Translations under genes and position numbers: made by a program | Assembly (NCBI GenBank): GCA_938021205.1 | Contig: CALIGI010000021.1 | Coordinates: 1 to 44,652 of the forward strand | From: an uncultured Pseudanabaenaceae cyanobacterium | GTDB taxonomy: Bacteria; Cyanobacteriota; Cyanobacteriia; PCC-9006; JAAUQQ01 | Reading direction: 5' to 3' | DNA: 44,652 nucleotides | Shown: one piece after another, positions 7,834 through 15,388 of the stretch | Layout of the letters: the number at the start of each line of letters is the position of its first letter | Position numbering within the stretch: the first letter of the stretch is position 1 | Notes under the pieces: generated by a model | Database searches by the model: none | Seen by the model: only the letters and a program-made list of their open reading frames with translations | What the model was told of the DNA's origin: nothing

Positions 7834-9600
7834 ATGTTAAAAAAAATGTTTTTCTGTTCGGTCTTCTCTGCTTTCACAGCATTTTCTTTGGGTATGTCTT
7901 CGCAAGAAGTTAGGGCTAGTGAATCAATCGACGAGTCTTTACGCAGCCATGGGGAGAATGTCGTCAATTCTCAGAGTCTGGAACAAGAATTATTGGCTAG
8001 GACAGTTCTAGGTAACGTTAGTATTAACGGGAACATGCTAACGACTGCTGAGGTCGTTCAAGTGGCAAAAGGTGCGAGAGTTGAATTGAGTGATGAAGCA
8101 TTAGATCGGGTTCGTCGAGCCCATGATGTTTTATTGCTTGCAGCATCAAGTGGTCATAAAATATATGGCCTGACTGCGGGAGTGGGTCTAAACAAAGATC
8201 AATCCTTTGTGGATGCAAGTGGTGGGCTGACAGAAGAAGTTCGTGAAGTTTCGAGGATTTTTAATCGCAACTTGATTTACGCCCACAGTGCTGGTGTCGG
8301 ACCTGAGATGGAACCAGAACTTGTGCGGGCAATTATGGTGACTCGCCTGAATGCAATTCTCTTTGGATCCACTGGTGCACAAGCTAGAGTGGCAGAACTC
8401 TATCGAGATTTTCTTAACAATGGAATTACACCTGTTCTGCCATCGCGAGGGTCTGTGGGAGAGGCGGATATTACACTGATTACCCATATTGGTCTTGCAA
8501 TGATGGGTGAGGGAGATGTGTATTTCCAAGGTCAAAAGGTGCCAGCGGGTCAGGTCTTGAGTCAGGTCGGTCTGGAGCCATTGGTACCCTTTGGGAAGGA
8601 TGCATTATCTATTCTTAGCTCTAATGCTTATTCAACTGCACTTGGAGCGATGGCTATTGAAGAGCTGAAGCATTTGCTTGCTCTCAATAAGCTGTTGTTT
8701 GCATTGAGTCTTGAATCATTAGATGGAAATATTGAGCCATTTTTGCGAGATGCCCACACTATTCGACCATTTCCCCATGTGAATGCAGCCGCTAAAGATG
8801 TGCGAACGATTCTAAACGGAAGTTACCTGTGGCAGCCCTCAAAGGAAAGAGCCCTACAGGATCCATTAAGTTATCGAACAGGTGCCTATACGCTGGGGGC
8901 ACTCGAGAATGCACTCAACGAACTGACAACTCAGTTGGATATTCAACTCAACTCTTCTGATGATAATCCTGCTGTTGTCTTAGATGTAACATCGCCATCG
9001 AATTGGCCAGAAGAAGCGGCTCTCTATGTGAATGAGGAAGGCTTGCAGGGGGCTTTAATTCCGACAGCTAACTTTTCTCCTCTGCCTTGGACAATCACAT
9101 TCCAAGAAGCAGCTATTGTTCTTAGCCATTTGTCCAATGCCTCTGCTCAACGAACCATTAAACTTGCCGATCCGCACTTCACTCATCTTAGCCGTTTTCT
9201 CGGTACAGAGAAAACTGTCCATGCCTACGGTGCAATTCAGAAAGTATTTGCCTCTCTAGCGACTGAAAATCAATCGTTAGCACTCCCTGTTTCGATGGAT
9301 TTGATGTCGATTGCAGGTAATATTGAAGATTTGAGTACCAATGCTCCTCGAGTCATTCGCCGTGTTCGAAAATCAACGGACAATCTTTACTATATTCTCG
9401 GTATTGAAATGATGCATGTTGCTCAAGCGATGGACTTGCGCTTGAAGAAATCGCCTGATTTGACCTTGTCAAATTCAACACAATCTTTGTTTCGAGATTA
9501 CAGGAAAGTTGTTTCATTTTTGGAGCAAGATCGATTCTTGTCTCCTGATATCGAGGCGTCATATCACTTCCTAAGAAATTATCCTGTTCAAAATTTTTAG
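7834..9600 (+). CDS. Exported aromatic amino acid lyase (HAL/PAL) homologue lacking the MIO triad
   Basis: The ATG at 7834 is preferred to the TTG at 7828, giving 588 residues. Residues 1-29 are a signal peptide (MLKKMFFCSVFSAFTAFSLG), so the protein is probably periplasmic. The rest has the histidine/phenylalanine ammonia-lyase fold: IYGLTAGVG (Tyr111), QDPLSYR (342-348), NSSDDNP (373-379) and NIED (Glu498). In active HAL/PAL enzymes GSVGASGDLAPL supplies Ala-Ser-Gly for the MIO electrophile. Here the stretch is GSVGEADITLITH (206-218), with no Ser or Gly at those places. The Tyr of QDPYS is Leu. It therefore cannot work as a normal MIO ammonia-lyase. Ergothionase, a MIO-independent relative that removes trimethylamine, is a precedent. 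The gene is more AT-rich than its neighbours and stands alone. Family membership is sure, the substrate unknown. Confidence 0.88.
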   Translation: MLKKMFFCSVFSAFTAFSLGMSSQEVRASESIDESLRSHGENVVNSQSLEQELLARTVLGNVSINGNMLTTAEVVQVAKGARVELSDEALDRVRRAHDVLLLAASSGHKIYGLTAGVGLNKDQSFVDASGGLTEEVREVSRIFNRNLIYAHSAGVGPEMEPELVRAIMVTRLNAILFGSTGAQARVAELYRDFLNNGITPVLPSRGSVGEADITLITHIGLAMMGEGDVYFQGQKVPAGQVLSQVGLEPLVPFGKDALSILSSNAYSTALGAMAIEELKHLLALNKLLFALSLESLDGNIEPFLRDAHTIRPFPHVNAAAKDVRTILNGSYLWQPSKERALQDPLSYRTGAYTLGALENALNELTTQLDIQLNSSDDNPAVVLDVTSPSNWPEEAALYVNEEGLQGALIPTANFSPLPWTITFQEAAIVLSHLSNASAQRTIKLADPHFTHLSRFLGTEKTVHAYGAIQKVFASLATENQSLALPVSMDLMSIAGNIEDLSTNAPRVIRRVRKSTDNLYYILGIEMMHVAQAMDLRLKKSPDLTLSNSTQSLFRDYRKVVSFLEQDRFLSPDIEASYHFLRNYPVQNF

Positions 9601-9789
9601 GACGGCTTAAGTTCGGTACGCACAATTTATGTGCAAACGAGGTCTGGCTTCGCTCAATCTTCAGACTTCTTTCCCAACACGGAATCTAGCTGACTGAGCG
9701 GAGCCGAATCCGTCGATCAGATTTAACATTTAATTCCACCCAGCGACTTAGTCGATTCACGTGGAATATCTGGGAGTAATGTGCGCTTG

Positions 9790-10902
9790 TTATTGGGCTC
9801 GCTGCCAGGTGCGGATGAGTTCGCTGATGCTGTCTTCGGAGGGGGCGCGTTGGGCTTGGTTTGTGGGGGCGATCGCGGCACCAGGAATGTTCTCTCCCCA
9901 GGGACTATCTTTCACGGTTGCTAAGTTTATGCTGGCATCAATCGGACGAAAGCCTTGCTGAATAAAGACTTCCTGTTGATTTGATTGGCTTAAGTAGTCG
10001 AGGAATTTCTGGGCGGCTTTGGCCTCGCGGCGATCTACATTGCGCTTGACCACCGCCGCAGTGGCCTGGGTCTCAATGGTTGGCGTCAGGTAATAAATTT
10101 GATAGGGCTCGCGGCTGCCCTGGGCCGATTGCTCCCAGCGGTGCAGGGCGATGCTTTCGTAAACTGTGGCGATATCGGCATCGTTGGGACCACGAGCGAT
10201 GAATTCTTGCAGCAGAATGTCCGTTGAGCGGGGAGGTTGATAGACGGATTGCTTTATGCTGCTGAAGAGGGCTTGGACTTCGGGCTGGTTAAAAAGATTG
10301 TTGTTGATACTACTATTGCCCGTTTTGGCCTGGGCCCAAAGGCTGAGGGTGAGCTGGCCGGAGTTGGAGCGGGTGGGGTCTGTGGTGAGGAAGTCAAAGC
10401 TGCCCCAGTTGGCATCGCCGCCCAGCTTGTCCCAGGTTTTGGCTTCAATGGCTTCACCGAGGCGCTCCCAGTTGAATTGGCCGCTGGGGAATAGGACTTT
10501 GCCCCTTTGGGGCCAGGCGATCGCCACGAGCTGGGTCTTAGCGATGGCTTGTGGACTGCCATAAAAAGCTTCATCCTGGTTTTGAGCCTGCCAGCGGCTG
10601 GAGAGTTCGTTGAGCAACTCGCCGTTGGCGGGCATGAGGATGGTGGGTTCGAAGTCGTTCTTGTCGTCTACGTAGCGGTTGATCATGTCCTGGGAGCCTT
10701 GGAATTTCAGCTCCACTGCCAGGTTGGGATTGTCTCGCTCAAAGCTTTTCTCTAGGAGCATAAGGGGCTCTTGGAGTTCACTACCTGCGACGACGGTGAT
10801 GGTTTGCTTGCTTGCGCCCATGGGGGCGTAGTAGGCCAGGCCGAAGGAGGCAGCGGCAATGGTGAGAGAAAGAGCGGTGCGGGTTGCGGTTGAGGATGTC
10901 AT
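9790..10902 (-). CDS. Extracellular substrate-binding protein, last gene of a VWA operon
   Basis: A 370-residue protein with an N-terminal signal peptide or anchor (about 9-28) and a periplasmic binding-protein fold of the type seen in molybdate/sulfate binders (SBP_bac_11-like). It contains ITVVAGSELQEPLMLLEKSF near the start and TTDPTRSNSGQLTLSL in the middle. The PTRSNSG motif is shared with the fusion protein at 11653-13401, so the two binding domains are paralogous. Its start is nine bases after the stop of the coiled-coil gene, so it is the third gene of one operon. No ABC permease or ATPase is adjacent, which argues against simple import. The ligand is unknown. Confidence 0.85.
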   Translation of the reverse strand: MTSSTATRTALSLTIAAASFGLAYYAPMGASKQTITVVAGSELQEPLMLLEKSFERDNPNLAVELKFQGSQDMINRYVDDKNDFEPTILMPANGELLNELSSRWQAQNQDEAFYGSPQAIAKTQLVAIAWPQRGKVLFPSGQFNWERLGEAIEAKTWDKLGGDANWGSFDFLTTDPTRSNSGQLTLSLWAQAKTGNSSINNNLFNQPEVQALFSSIKQSVYQPPRSTDILLQEFIARGPNDADIATVYESIALHRWEQSAQGSREPYQIYYLTPTIETQATAAVVKRNVDRREAKAAQKFLDYLSQSNQQEVFIQQGFRPIDASINLATVKDSPWGENIPGAAIAPTNQAQRAPSEDSISELIRTWQRAQ

Positions 10903-10911
10903 CGGATTCTT

Positions 10912-11643
10912 CTAAGCCGCCAAAAGGTCGACGTTTTCCTGGAAGCTGCTGAACTCATCGCTGAGGGCGCGTAATTCGCTGGTCTCATGGGTGTTGCTCA
11001 GGTCTGCGGTGCGCAGTTTATTCTGCAACTGCTGGAGTGTTCCGGCGGCATTGGAGATCAGTGTGGAGAGGTTGGCAATCTGGGCTTGGCTGGTGCTCTC
11101 GCCTTCTTGAGCCAGGCTGAGGTTGCGTTGCAAGCTATCCACGAGGGTTTGCCATTGGGCCTGCACGGGGCCGCTGCTGTTGTCCCGTTTGGCGGTGGCA
11201 TCGGCAATTTGCTGAGTGAGTTCTGCGGCGGAGAGTAGGGCCTTGCCGTCCCCCATGCGGTCAATAAAGCTTTGGATTTTGTCGGGTAGCTCTTGGGTGC
11301 GATCGCAGGCATATTGCACGGCCCCTAACAGTTCCATTTGCTGAACCTCCTGGAGGCGTTCGCGGGCCTCCTCCCGTAGGAGTTCTGCCTGTTCAGTGAG
11401 GTCTGAAGCCTTGTAATATAGCTGGTCTAGTTCGGCGGTCAGGTCTGGGAATTTGCCGGAGGGCTGGCTGGTCGGGTTTGACTGTTCTGGTCGAATTGCA
11501 GCCGTGCCGACGGCGACGGCAACGGCTGCGGGTAAGGCAAGGAGGCTGGGCAAGCGAACCAGTCGGACTCCCAGCACCAGCACAATGCCTCCCGCTAAAA
11601 CGGCTAGGGGATAGTGCAAGGGATTTTTGAATTGAAATGCCAT
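10912..11643 (-). CDS. Membrane-anchored coiled-coil protein of the VWA operon
   Basis: The 243-residue product has two close hydrophobic segments near the N-terminus (about 10-28 and 32-48), then a long soluble part rich in Glu, Gln, Leu and Ala. Heptad-like stretches such as LDQLYYKASDLTEQAELLRE and LSTLISNAAGTLQQLQNKL predict coiled coils. No enzymatic motif is visible and I recognise no family. It sits between the two binding-protein genes with nine-base gaps on both sides, so it is almost certainly co-translated with them. A scaffold linking the exported partners to the membrane is a reasonable inference only. Confidence 0.8.
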   Translation of the reverse strand: MAFQFKNPLHYPLAVLAGGIVLVLGVRLVRLPSLLALPAAVAVAVGTAAIRPEQSNPTSQPSGKFPDLTAELDQLYYKASDLTEQAELLREEARERLQEVQQMELLGAVQYACDRTQELPDKIQSFIDRMGDGKALLSAAELTQQIADATAKRDNSSGPVQAQWQTLVDSLQRNLSLAQEGESTSQAQIANLSTLISNAAGTLQQLQNKLRTADLSNTHETSELRALSDEFSSFQENVDLLAA

Positions 11644-11652
11644 GGGTCGGTC

Positions 11653-13401
11653 CTAAAATTCCAACTGGAGATCGGCCATGAGTTGAGAAATCGTTGCTGG
11701 GTCGCCTTTCTTAAAGTAGCCCCCATTGAGCTGGGCAATCTGTTCCAAAGCCCCCGCATTGTAATCGCCATCCTCGCCATAGCCCACGGTGAATAGGGCG
11801 ATGCGATCGTCACTGCCAAAGCCGCTGGTCTTGAGTTGTTCTTCCAGTTGCTCCAGGCTGATGCTGGAGCCAGAATCGTTGCCATCGGTGAGGACCAGCA
11901 CGGCATTAATCGCTTCAGGTTTGGGATTGGCCTGGAGCCAGTTGCGGGCGGCTAGGGTGGCATCGTAGAGGCGGGTGTCGCCGTCGGCTTGGAGATTACC
12001 AATGAACTGTAGGCCAGCAGATTGTCCCTCAGCATTGCCTTCCACAATCACTGGCTTCCGCACTTCCCCATCAAAGTCGATCAGGGCAATTCTATCCTTG
12101 GGGCCGAGACTTTCCACGTAGGTTTTGAGCGTGTTTTGCACGGCTGCAATTTTCTGGCCATCCATGGAACCGGAGCTATCGACGACGACGACAACCTGGG
12201 AGGGTTTCTTGGCCTGTTGCGCCCAGGTCGTGAGCATCGCCGTCACCACTTCGGAGCTGGGGATACGGTAGGAGTCGTAGCTGGCGCTGGGGTCTACGCC
12301 GAAGGCAGCGCTGAACTTAGGGCCAAGGTCTACGCCAGGGGTGCCGGGACGGAGGCCGAGGTTGGTGGCGATCGCCTGCACTTGGGGCGATCTCAGATAC
12401 TCCAGCACCTGCTCCGCCGCTTCCTTCTCCTGGTCACTCACCCAGGGTGCATTGGGCAAAATGCCTCGCATATTCGAAGTGAACGTTGCCTTGGGATACA
12501 CCGCGACGTACTTGGTGCCCCCTGGCTGGATATTGCTATTGGCAGTGATCACAGAGGACTCATAGACCGACCCCATGGAAGCCCAGAAGGGGCCATTCTC
12601 CACCATGGATTTTGCCAAGGAGCTAGTGGAGGTGCCGTAGCGCGTGATCTTGCTCTGAATCTGCGAGACCTTGCCCTGATTAGCCTGGATGTCTGCTGGG
12701 GTTAGCTCCTCCGGGCGCTTGCCCGAGACCGCCGCAAACTGCGCCGTGAGAGTTTGCAAGCCAGAGTTAGACCGGGTGGGGGCAGTGTGGACGTAGTGGA
12801 TGGGTAACGCTGGACTGGCGGCGTTGAGCTCCTGGTGGGTGTTTGCTGTAACTAAAGCTTCGAAGGGCTTTTTGGTCTGGTTCAAGCCCTCGGCGAGTTC
12901 CTCTGTGGTCATGAAGACCATGGGGCTATTGGCGATGAGAGGGGCGTCCGTAATCGCCGGAATGTAGTTCTGCCCAGGGAACAGCTGCTCAACGCGCTGC
13001 ACTAGCTGGTCCTGGTAGATTTCGCCGTCTACCGAAATCAAGGTGGGGAATTCTGGGGCGTCGGCCTGAATCTGGCCGCTCTGGAGTTGCTGGGCCAGGG
13101 TTGCCACATCGGTTACCACATCGCCGCTGCCCTTGGCTTCACAGGTGAGGGTGAAGCGATCGCCACTCCCAGTCTTTGGACTCGTGGCATTCAATTGTTC
13201 CGCAGCCTGGTCACAAAAATGATGTAACGCGCTGCCCACAAGCATCTTGACTTCAAAGCCTGGACCACTGTAGCTGCCATTGCTAGAGCTGCCGCTACTG
13301 GAAGAACCGCCACAGCTACTGAGCAATAACCCGAGGGCCAAGGCCATTCCCAGACGTCCACTGGAGGGAGTTGAGGGACGCGCAAAATTAGGAGAAGTCA
13401 T
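11653..13401 (-). CDS. Lipoprotein fusing a substrate-binding domain to a VWA domain
   Basis: The 582-residue protein begins with a lipoprotein signal; LLLSSC places the lipidated Cys at residue 30, followed by a Ser/Gly-rich linker. Residues 48-385 are a periplasmic binding-protein domain containing HTAPTRSNSGLQTL. Residues 400-580 are a von Willebrand A domain with a complete metal-ion-dependent adhesion site: DSSGS (408-412), Thr476 in GDTRLYDA and Asp506 in LTDGND. VWA domains bind partner proteins through a divalent metal. It is the first gene of a three-gene operon. The combination suggests an envelope complex that senses or chaperones a ligand, but no transporter is encoded nearby. Domain calls are firm; the role is unknown. 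Confidence 0.9.
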   Translation of the reverse strand: MTSPNFARPSTPSSGRLGMALALGLLLSSCGGSSSSGSSSNGSYSGPGFEVKMLVGSALHHFCDQAAEQLNATSPKTGSGDRFTLTCEAKGSGDVVTDVATLAQQLQSGQIQADAPEFPTLISVDGEIYQDQLVQRVEQLFPGQNYIPAITDAPLIANSPMVFMTTEELAEGLNQTKKPFEALVTANTHQELNAASPALPIHYVHTAPTRSNSGLQTLTAQFAAVSGKRPEELTPADIQANQGKVSQIQSKITRYGTSTSSLAKSMVENGPFWASMGSVYESSVITANSNIQPGGTKYVAVYPKATFTSNMRGILPNAPWVSDQEKEAAEQVLEYLRSPQVQAIATNLGLRPGTPGVDLGPKFSAAFGVDPSASYDSYRIPSSEVVTAMLTTWAQQAKKPSQVVVVVDSSGSMDGQKIAAVQNTLKTYVESLGPKDRIALIDFDGEVRKPVIVEGNAEGQSAGLQFIGNLQADGDTRLYDATLAARNWLQANPKPEAINAVLVLTDGNDSGSSISLEQLEEQLKTSGFGSDDRIALFTVGYGEDGDYNAGALEQIAQLNGGYFKKGDPATISQLMADLQLEF

Positions 13402-13861
13402 ATAAGAGCTGGGATGGAACGGCTAACACCTATGGTCAAAATACCCGAGGGCTATGGGTTACCCAACAGATCGTGAGGCTTGTAGTGACTAGGGAGAAAA
13501 TTTCTGGCTTGCACTGGTTGAGTTAAAAGGACATCCCCATCACCTTGGGCGAGCTTCCTACAAAGCAGAGCGACAAATCCATTGGGGCAATGGCTTTCCC
13601 TTCAAGACTAGAAGCCACTATTCCGCAATTAGAGAAAAGCCCATTTCTAATTTCAGTTTTTGCAACAAATCACAGACTTGTATCAAAAATCTGAGACTCT
13701 TCTTAAATCATCGCTAAATTCTATCCATGAGCGATCGGTGACTTGTCATACTGACCTATTCGTTTCTCCTGCCGAGGCATGGTTTAGGTTTCGTTGTTCT
13801 CATCTCCGTCTTGGCCCCTTCCTACGTTCTTGTCCTGCCATCTACGCCGGTTTAGCTCTCC
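13402..13861. other. Divergent promoter region between the VWA operon and pilT
   Basis: This 460-base gap must carry the promoters of both the minus-strand VWA operon and the plus-strand pilT gene. A 7-base inverted repeat, AATTAGA (13627-13633) and TCTAATT (13646-13652), is the only symmetric element seen; it could be an operator or a weak hairpin. A short frame beginning at 13660 overlaps pilT in another register and looks like chance. No RNA gene is recognised. Confidence 0.5.
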
Positions 13862-15292
13862 ATGATTACCCTGACCCAAACGCCAAAGACTCCTCTACGT
13901 GTCCTAGAACGTTGCACCATCGGCGGAACGGTTGATCCTCAACGGGCTGGCGAGAGCGTGCTCATTTCCATCGCCGACAACCCGGTAGTCGCCGCTTCGC
14001 GGGTTGGCAAGGAGGGTCAGTGGAAGGTTGATCTAGCCTTCAAGCAGCCCGGCATCCAGCAGGTCAAAATCCACATCGCTTCAGATTCTGCTCCCCTCAC
14101 CCTGCCGGTGATTGGTCGCGACGGCAGCACTAGCCCCAGCGATGCCTCTACCCACAATTCTTCTAATGGAGTTGGTTCCATGGTTATTGCTGCTGCCCCC
14201 CAGGTCGAAGCCAAACTCACTGCTGGGCATCCCACCTTGGCCCAGCTTGTGCGCCAAGCCCATGACAGCGACTATTCCGACGTGCATATTGGCGTAGGTC
14301 GTTCCCCCCGTTTTCGCAGTCAGGGCGTGATTGCCTCAACGGAATACCCTGCTACGGATGAAGCGACCTTCCAGAGCTGGTTGAAGGAAATTCTCTCCGA
14401 CGAAGACATCGCTCGGTTCAACGAGACGCTGGATTATGACGGTGCTGCCCAATACGACTTCGTTCGCATCCGGGTCAACATCTTTATGTCGATCAAAGGC
14501 CCCTCCATGGTGTTGCGTTTGATTCCTTTAACGCCTCCCGTGTTGGGCAATCTGGGTTTCCCCGATATTTTTCGCGATATCTGTTTTATGAACCAGGGCT
14601 TGGTTCTGGTGACTGGTCCTACTGGTTCTGGTAAGTCCACGACCTTGGCGGCTATGGTGAATGAAATCAACAGCACCATGCCGAAGCATATTGTCACTAT
14701 CGAAGACCCGATTGAATTTGTTCACGGTGAAGACAAGAAAGCGGTGGTAAGTCAGCGAGAAGTGGGCATTCATACGAAGGAGTTCAACCGGGCCCTGAAG
14801 GCGGCTTTGCGTGAAGATCCTGATGTGATTCTGATTGGTGAGATGCGCGATCGCGAAACCCTCTCCACGGCGATGAAAGCCGCCCAAACCGGCCACCTCG
14901 TTTTCGGAACCCTGCACACCAACAGCGCCGTCAAAACCCTAGAGCGCATCCTCGACTTGTTCGAGCCGGACGAGCGAGACTCGGTCCGCAAGGAAATGGC
15001 AGAGACCTTGGCTGCGATTATTGCCCAGTCTTTGCTGCCCACCACCGATGGCAAACGCTGCGTCATCAGTGAAGTCTTGATTAATAACGACACCATCCGC
15101 GACTTCATCCATCGTGATGAGACTGACGAAATTGAGGCCCAACTCAAAGATGGTTCTTTCTACGGCATGAACACCCGAAACCAGTCCATCTTCAAGCTGT
15201 TTGAAGATGGCCGTATTACCGAGGAGACTGCCTTGGAAGCCTCCCTGAAGAAGTCTGAGATGGCGATTATGCTGCGCGGCGGCATGGTCTAA
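13862..15292 (+). CDS. pilT: PilT-family type IV pilus retraction ATPase with N-terminal extension
   Basis: The 476-residue protein carries the secretion ATPase core at about 125-460: Walker A GPTGSGKST (252-260), an Asp box HIVTIEDPIEFVH, Walker B DPDVILIGEMRD and the His box GHLVFGTLHT. The stretch TIRDFIHRDE corresponds to the AIRNLIRE motif that marks PilT rather than PilB. PilT drives pilus retraction at the inner membrane. The first 120 residues are extra: strand-rich, then a Ser/Thr/Asn-rich linker, resembling an Ig-like or carboxypeptidase-regulatory-type domain. Cyanobacteria have several PilT paralogues, and which one this is cannot be settled here. No other pilus gene is adjacent. 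Confidence 0.9.
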   Translation: MITLTQTPKTPLRVLERCTIGGTVDPQRAGESVLISIADNPVVAASRVGKEGQWKVDLAFKQPGIQQVKIHIASDSAPLTLPVIGRDGSTSPSDASTHNSSNGVGSMVIAAAPQVEAKLTAGHPTLAQLVRQAHDSDYSDVHIGVGRSPRFRSQGVIASTEYPATDEATFQSWLKEILSDEDIARFNETLDYDGAAQYDFVRIRVNIFMSIKGPSMVLRLIPLTPPVLGNLGFPDIFRDICFMNQGLVLVTGPTGSGKSTTLAAMVNEINSTMPKHIVTIEDPIEFVHGEDKKAVVSQREVGIHTKEFNRALKAALREDPDVILIGEMRDRETLSTAMKAAQTGHLVFGTLHTNSAVKTLERILDLFEPDERDSVRKEMAETLAAIIAQSLLPTTDGKRCVISEVLINNDTIRDFIHRDETDEIEAQLKDGSFYGMNTRNQSIFKLFEDGRITEETALEASLKKSEMAIMLRGGMV

Positions 15293-15345
15293 ACCTCAGC
15301 CGAGACGAGCTGAGGATTGATGCTCCAACCTGAACATGGTTGATT

Positions 15346-15378
15346 GTTAGGGACGTGGCATGATGCCATGTCCCTAAC
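15346..15378. repeat. Near-perfect 33-base palindrome downstream of pilT
   Basis: GTTAGGGACGTGGCAT (15346-15361) and ATGCCATGTCCCTAAC (15363-15378) are reverse complements except for one position, separated by a single G. There is no following T-run, so it is not a standard Rho-independent terminator. It overlaps the upstream part of the next long frame, which supports starting that gene at 15389 rather than at the TTG at 15344. A degenerate relative lies at 591-635, suggesting an interspersed repeat. Confidence 0.7.
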
Positions 15379-15388
15379 GTTGTATTGG

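Noticed and set aside
11613..12705. Long plus-strand frames opposite the VWA operon, including a 227-residue one
   Set aside because: They are mirror frames of strongly coding minus-strand genes with clear domains.
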